Assembly (NCBI GenBank): GCA_027066725.1
Contig: JAMONC010000023.1
Span: 1 to 18,476 of the forward strand
Direction of reading: 5' to 3'
Source: Desulfobacterales bacterium
GTDB lineage: Bacteria; Desulfobacterota; Dissulfuribacteria; Dissulfuribacterales; JAMONC01
DNA length: 18,476 bases
The position numbers and the translations under genes are program-made. Shown one piece after another: positions 15,775 to 18,476 of the stretch (positions are counted from its first letter, which is position 1; each line of letters begins with the position of its first letter). Below the pieces are notes generated by a model. That model saw nothing but the letters and a program-made list of their open reading frames with translations. It was not told the DNA's origin and did not search any database.

Positions 15775-16779
15775 ATGCCTGAACTAAGACGGGACCCGAT
15801 CATAGGACGATGGGTAATCATAGCAAAGGAACGCGGTAAAAGACCATCAGATTTTGTAATAGAAAAAGAAAAGACAAAAGGTGGATTTTGTCCGTTATGT
15901 CCAGGCAATGAACATACAACACCTCCAGAAGTACTTGCCTATGGAAGAAGTACCTTTGCTCCTAATACTCCTGGGTGGACATTAAGGGTTGTGCCTAATA
16001 AATTCCCTGCTCTTGTTGTAGAGGGGGATTTAGATAAGCAAGGAGAAGGTATTTATGACAAGATGAATGGTATAGGGGCTCATGAAGTAATAATAGAAAC
16101 TCCCCGACATAATGAAACAATGGCTCAAATGAGTCATGATCAACTCATTCAAGTATTTTGGGCATATAGGGATAGGATGGTAGATTTAGCCAAGGATATG
16201 CGTTTTAGATATATTATTGTATTTAAAAATTTTGGCCGAGCTGCTGGAGCATCCCTTGAACACTCTCATTCTCAATTAATTGCCCTTCCTATTGTACCAC
16301 AGAGAATTGAAGAAGAATTAAAAGGCAGTCAGAGGTATTTTGATTATAAAGAGCGTTGTGTTTATTGTGACATAATAAGACAGGAAAGATCTCAAAATAT
16401 AAGGATTGTTTGTGAAAATAGTGATTTTATTGTCATTTGTCCTTATGCACCAAGAGCACCTTTTGAAATGTGGCTTATGCCTAAAAATCATCAATCTTCT
16501 TATACTTCTATGACAGATGCCCAATTTCATTCATTAACAGATATATTTTCTGAAGCAATGAAAAGACTCGATAAGGCATTGCCGCGTGTACCTTATAATT
16601 TCATGCTTCATACTGCACCTCTTAGAACACCACAACTTGAACACTATCATTGGCACATAGAGATAATGCCAAAGCTTACTATGATAGCTGGATTTGAGTG
16701 GGGTACAGGGTTTTATATAAATCCAACACCTCCAGAAGAATCTGCTAAATTCTTAAGAGAAATTGACTTAGAAGGATAG
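15775..16779 (+). CDS. galT: Galactose-1-phosphate uridylyltransferase family protein
   Basis: This 334-residue nucleotidyltransferase of the HIT superfamily normally swaps UMP between UDP-glucose and galactose-1-phosphate. It shows the N-terminal RRDPIIGRWVIIA block, a zinc pair C-P-L-C (Cys39, Cys42), the active site H-S-H-S-Q (His163-His165, where His165 should carry the nucleotidyl group) and a second Cys pair (195, 198). The C-terminal HYHWHIE segment is also present. E. coli GalT has His-Pro-His; here the middle residue is Ser, as in several thermophile and plant-type relatives, some of which use other nucleotides such as ADP-glucose. Next to a GH57 gene, a role in glycogen turnover is possible. 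A strong GGGGGAGG site precedes the ATG. Confidence 0.88.
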   Translation: MPELRRDPIIGRWVIIAKERGKRPSDFVIEKEKTKGGFCPLCPGNEHTTPPEVLAYGRSTFAPNTPGWTLRVVPNKFPALVVEGDLDKQGEGIYDKMNGIGAHEVIIETPRHNETMAQMSHDQLIQVFWAYRDRMVDLAKDMRFRYIIVFKNFGRAAGASLEHSHSQLIALPIVPQRIEEELKGSQRYFDYKERCVYCDIIRQERSQNIRIVCENSDFIVICPYAPRAPFEMWLMPKNHQSSYTSMTDAQFHSLTDIFSEAMKRLDKALPRVPYNFMLHTAPLRTPQLEHYHWHIEIMPKLTMIAGFEWGTGFYINPTPPEESAKFLREIDLEG

Positions 16780-16849
16780 AATAAGTGCAAAGAGGGGGAA
16801 TAATTCTTAAATTAATTTGAGAACATAAAATTAGAAAGGAGGACCAATT

Positions 16850-17221
16850 ATGTCTGATAAAAAGAAAATTTTAGTTGTTGATGATGAAGAAAGTATCCAT
16901 CTTCTTTACAAAGAAGAATTTGAAGAAGAAGGTTATGAAGTAACTTCAGCTATAAACGGTGAAGAAGCTCTAGATTTATTTGATAAAATTGAACCTGATC
17001 TAGTAATATTAGATATTAATATGCCAGGCATGGATGGAATAGAAGTTCTTAGAAAGATGAAAGAGAAAAGACCTGATATACCAGTAATATTAAGCTCTGC
17101 TTATCCAGAATATAAACAAGACTTAGCTTCTTGGGCATCAGATGACTATATAGTTAAATCCTTTAACCTTGATGAATTAAAAGAATCTGTACGTAGACAT
17201 ATATCAAAAAAGAAGACATAA
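16850..17221 (+). CDS. Stand-alone receiver-domain response regulator
   Basis: This 123-residue protein is a single CheY-like receiver with no output domain. Acidic pocket residues Asp11 and Asp12, phospho-acceptor Asp55 in ILDINMPGMDG, a Ser at about 83 in LSSA and Lys103 are all present. The normal Lys-Pro after the last strand is Lys-Ser (KSF). It would relay a phosphoryl signal by protein contact. No histidine kinase gene is adjacent. It has a near-perfect AAAGGAGG ribosome site, suggesting high expression, and is 70 bases past galT. A weak 7-bp hairpin with a G-T pair sits in that gap (16804-16823), so it may share the transcript. A PilZ-domain gene converges on it. Confidence 0.9.
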   Translation: MSDKKKILVVDDEESIHLLYKEEFEEEGYEVTSAINGEEALDLFDKIEPDLVILDINMPGMDGIEVLRKMKEKRPDIPVILSSAYPEYKQDLASWASDDYIVKSFNLDELKESVRRHISKKKT

Positions 17222-17237
17222 AAAGATAAAGTCTTTT
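17221..17237. terminator. Possible bidirectional terminator between convergent genes
   Basis: A perfect 6-bp inverted repeat AAAAGA/TCTTTT with a 5-base loop starts at the stop codon of the receiver gene and is flanked by A and T runs on both sides. It could stop transcripts from either direction, but only one G-C pair supports the stem. Confidence 0.35.
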
Positions 17238-17264
17238 ATTAAGTAATTATTTAGCAATGTTTTT

Positions 17265-17615
17265 CTATCGATAAGGTGATCCATGAGTTTCCCAAAAAAG
17301 GGCATGTATTATTTCTTTTATCTTTTGTTGTTGTTCAGGAGAGAGTTTAATAAATTGTACTCCAATTCTATATCTATATCCTACTTTTTTAACCCATCTG
17401 ACAATTGCCTTAACCTTTAAAGGAGGATTAGAAGTAAGAGTAAGAGTTAATTTAGTGCCTGGCTCAAGAGGTTTTAGAGCTTCTATTTGTAGCCCACCAA
17501 CACTTATATCTTTTACATACTCTTTGTGCATTTTTTTGCCGTCAGAATAAATAACATCATAGTGAGTGGGCAAACGCTCAGTTCTACGTCTGTTGGTAAT
17601 CTTCTCCCTATCCAT
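17265..17615 (-). CDS. PilZ-domain protein (probable cyclic-di-GMP receptor)
   Basis: This small protein carries both parts of the cyclic-di-GMP binding signature: RRRTERLP near the N-terminus and DISVGG about 25 residues later. The PilZ beta-barrel follows, with VRWVKKVGYRYRIGVQF. It has no membrane segment or other domain and probably passes a c-di-GMP signal to a partner. Two ATG codons are possible. The upstream one (17627) would give 120 residues but has no ribosome site; the one at 17615 has GGAGG exactly 5 bases before it and gives 116 residues, so it is chosen here. The ribosome site lies inside a hairpin-forming leader (see separate entry). It converges on the stand-alone receiver gene. 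Confidence 0.88.
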   Translation of the reverse strand: MDREKITNRRRTERLPTHYDVIYSDGKKMHKEYVKDISVGGLQIEALKPLEPGTKLTLTLTSNPPLKVKAIVRWVKKVGYRYRIGVQFIKLSPEQQQKIKEIIHALFWETHGSPYR

Positions 17616-17646
17616 ATTAGCCTCCATACGAGGCTTGTCGGCTAAT
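17616..17646 (-). promoter_or_regulatory. Alternative-hairpin leader covering the pilZ-domain gene ribosome site
   Basis: On the minus strand, ATTAGCC (17646-17640) pairs perfectly with GGCTAAT (17622-17616), and AGCCTC (17635-17630) pairs perfectly with GAGGCT (17624-17619). The two stems share the same 3' arm and cannot form together. Both bury part or all of the GGAGG site (17625-17621) just before the start codon. This could be a translational switch. It does not match the cyclic-di-GMP riboswitch consensus I know. Confidence 0.5.
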
Positions 17647-17839
17647 TCATCAAAAACTTAAACAATTATGAGATTGAATAATAGTAAATGTTATATTTTT
17701 TTAAAAAATATTACCAGATTAGAAACTCTAATAATAAAAAAATTATGTTGTCTTATAGACTAAAAATTTTTTCTAATATTAAAATTCTCTTAAGTCTTTA
17801 GTCTTTTTAAAACATTTACTACAAAACTGTTTACATAGT
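17647..17839. other. AT-rich spacer between fabD and the PilZ gene
   Basis: No gene is seen here. A short dyad ATTAGA/TCTAAT (17718-17732) and an 8-bp inverted repeat AGACTAAA/TTTAGTCT (17757-17764 and 17797-17804) are present, but neither forms a good terminator or known operator. No convincing promoter for the PilZ gene was found, although one must lie here unless it is read through from fabD. Confidence 0.3.
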
Positions 17840-18476
17840 CTAAACAATTGTTAGATTTAATATCCCTTCTGTATCTTCTACTTGAAATATCTTAAAAGAA
17901 GAATCTGATGGTAGGCACTTTTTGACAAGATTTGCAAGCACTTTCTTTGGACCTGATTCTATAAAGGTATCTATTCCATCATTCCTCATATTTACAACTA
18001 TATCATACCACCTTACAGGAGATACCATCTGTTTGGATAAAAGCTCTTTTATTCTTAAAGGATCAGTCTCTGCTTTAGCACTTACATTAGAATAAATAGG
18101 TACTGTGGGAGATAAAAACTCTACTTCATCCATAAGAGAGGAAAACTCTCTAGCAGCATCCTTCATAAGGGGACTATGAAATGGACCAGAAACCTTAAGA
18201 GGAATTGCTCGTGCCCCTTTTTCTTTAACTAACTTACATGCCTCTTTTATAAGGGCTTTTTCTCCTGTAATAACAATCTGTTCTAAAGAATTATGATTTG
18301 CTAGAGAAATCTCTCCCTTTTTTCTAAGATCATCAATAATTTTAGATAGCTCATCTTTTGAAAGGCCAATTACAGCAGCCATTGAGCCACTTACTTTTTG
18401 GCCTGCCTCTTCCATGAGCTGCCCTCTTTTTTTAACCAACTTAAAGGTATCTTCAGTACTTAAAACGCCTGCTGCC
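17840..18476 (-). CDS. fabD: Malonyl-CoA:ACP transacylase FabD, C-terminal part (cut by window edge)
   Basis: The reading frame is open to the right edge of the window, giving about 211 residues of the C-terminal two-thirds of FabD. The first visible residues (AAGVLSTEDTFKLVKKRGQLM) directly follow where the GHSLGE nucleophile motif lies in this family, so the catalytic Ser is just outside. The smaller subdomain follows (about GSMAAVIGL to ARAIPLKVSGPF), with the catalytic His in PFHSPLM, then PIYSNVSA, VRWYDIV and a GP-KVL-NL-K end. It transfers malonyl groups from CoA to acyl carrier protein in fatty acid synthesis. A TTG at 18439 is only an internal codon, not the start. Other fab genes would be expected nearby, beyond the edge. 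Confidence 0.95.
   Translation of the reverse strand, partial: AAGVLSTEDTFKLVKKRGQLMEEAGQKVSGSMAAVIGLSKDELSKIIDDLRKKGEISLANHNSLEQIVITGEKALIKEACKLVKEKGARAIPLKVSGPFHSPLMKDAAREFSSLMDEVEFLSPTVPIYSNVSAKAETDPLRIKELLSKQMVSPVRWYDIVVNMRNDGIDTFIESGPKKVLANLVKKCLPSDSSFKIFQVEDTEGILNLTIV

Noticed and set aside
15355..15908. Overlapping antisense open frames across the GH57 end and galT start
   Set aside because: They lie opposite strongly conserved enzymes, overlap each other and lack ribosome sites.
11211..17648. Shared 11-mer TGAATTAGCCG just before both the rpoZ and PilZ starts
   Set aside because: In a window of this size many 11-base matches are expected by chance; the surrounding leaders do not align further.
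17757..17804. 8-bp inverted repeat AGACTAAA/TTTAGTCT followed by T residues
   Set aside because: The loop is over 30 bases and the stem is AT-rich; no plus-strand gene ends there, so a terminator role is unlikely.
1..18476. CRISPR arrays, insertion sequences, tRNA or rRNA genes
   Set aside because: No regularly spaced repeats, transposase-like proteins, terminal inverted repeats or cloverleaf-like sequences were recognised on either strand.

Overview
The window (about 18.5 kb, clearly AT-rich) reads as chromosomal DNA of a Gram-negative anaerobe. Outer-membrane genes are present: a Tol cluster and two beta-barrel-like proteins. Menaquinone appears to be made by the futalosine route (mqnB, mqnD). 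There is also a siroheme-type iron-sulfur protein, a GH57 glucan enzyme, PilZ and a DksA/TraR zinc-finger protein. Together these fit a Desulfobacterota/Thermodesulfobacteriota-like bacterium. That placement is inferred from gene content; no rRNA or tRNA gene is visible to confirm it.

Left part (204-9919), all on the minus strand. Read in the direction of transcription, it starts with a zinc/manganese-type ABC permease (znuB-like), then futalosine hydrolase (mqnB) and 1,4-dihydroxy-6-naphthoate synthase (mqnD). After a 92-bp gap comes the envelope cluster tolQ-tolR-tolA-tolB-cpoB, ending in a periplasmic substrate-binding protein. Two tandem paralogous outer-membrane proteins follow, each with a GC-rich hairpin behind it. 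The pal gene usually found between tolB and cpoB is absent, and cpoB carries a lipoprotein signal.

Middle (9920-11012). A divergent intergenic region with a good plus-strand promoter leads into a two-gene unit. The first gene encodes a short siroheme/[4Fe-4S] protein with two added ferredoxin clusters, and the second encodes a cysteine-rich zinc-ribbon protein. This unit is the least conventional part of the window.

Right part (11013-17221), plus strand: rpoZ-dnaJ-moaC-dksA/traR-GH57-galT-receiver protein, tightly packed behind a promoter with a consensus -10 box. It mixes a transcription subunit, a chaperone, cofactor synthesis, a ppGpp-type transcription regulator and glucan/sugar-nucleotide metabolism.

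End (17265-18476), minus strand: a PilZ-domain gene converging on the receiver gene, whose ribosome-binding site can be buried in either of two competing hairpins, and the C-terminal part of fabD cut by the window edge. I saw no mobile element, CRISPR array, tRNA or rRNA, and no gene-free stretch longer than 300 bases. No wholly new system is evident. The best leads are the siroheme/zinc-ribbon pair, the pal-less Tol cluster and the PilZ leader.
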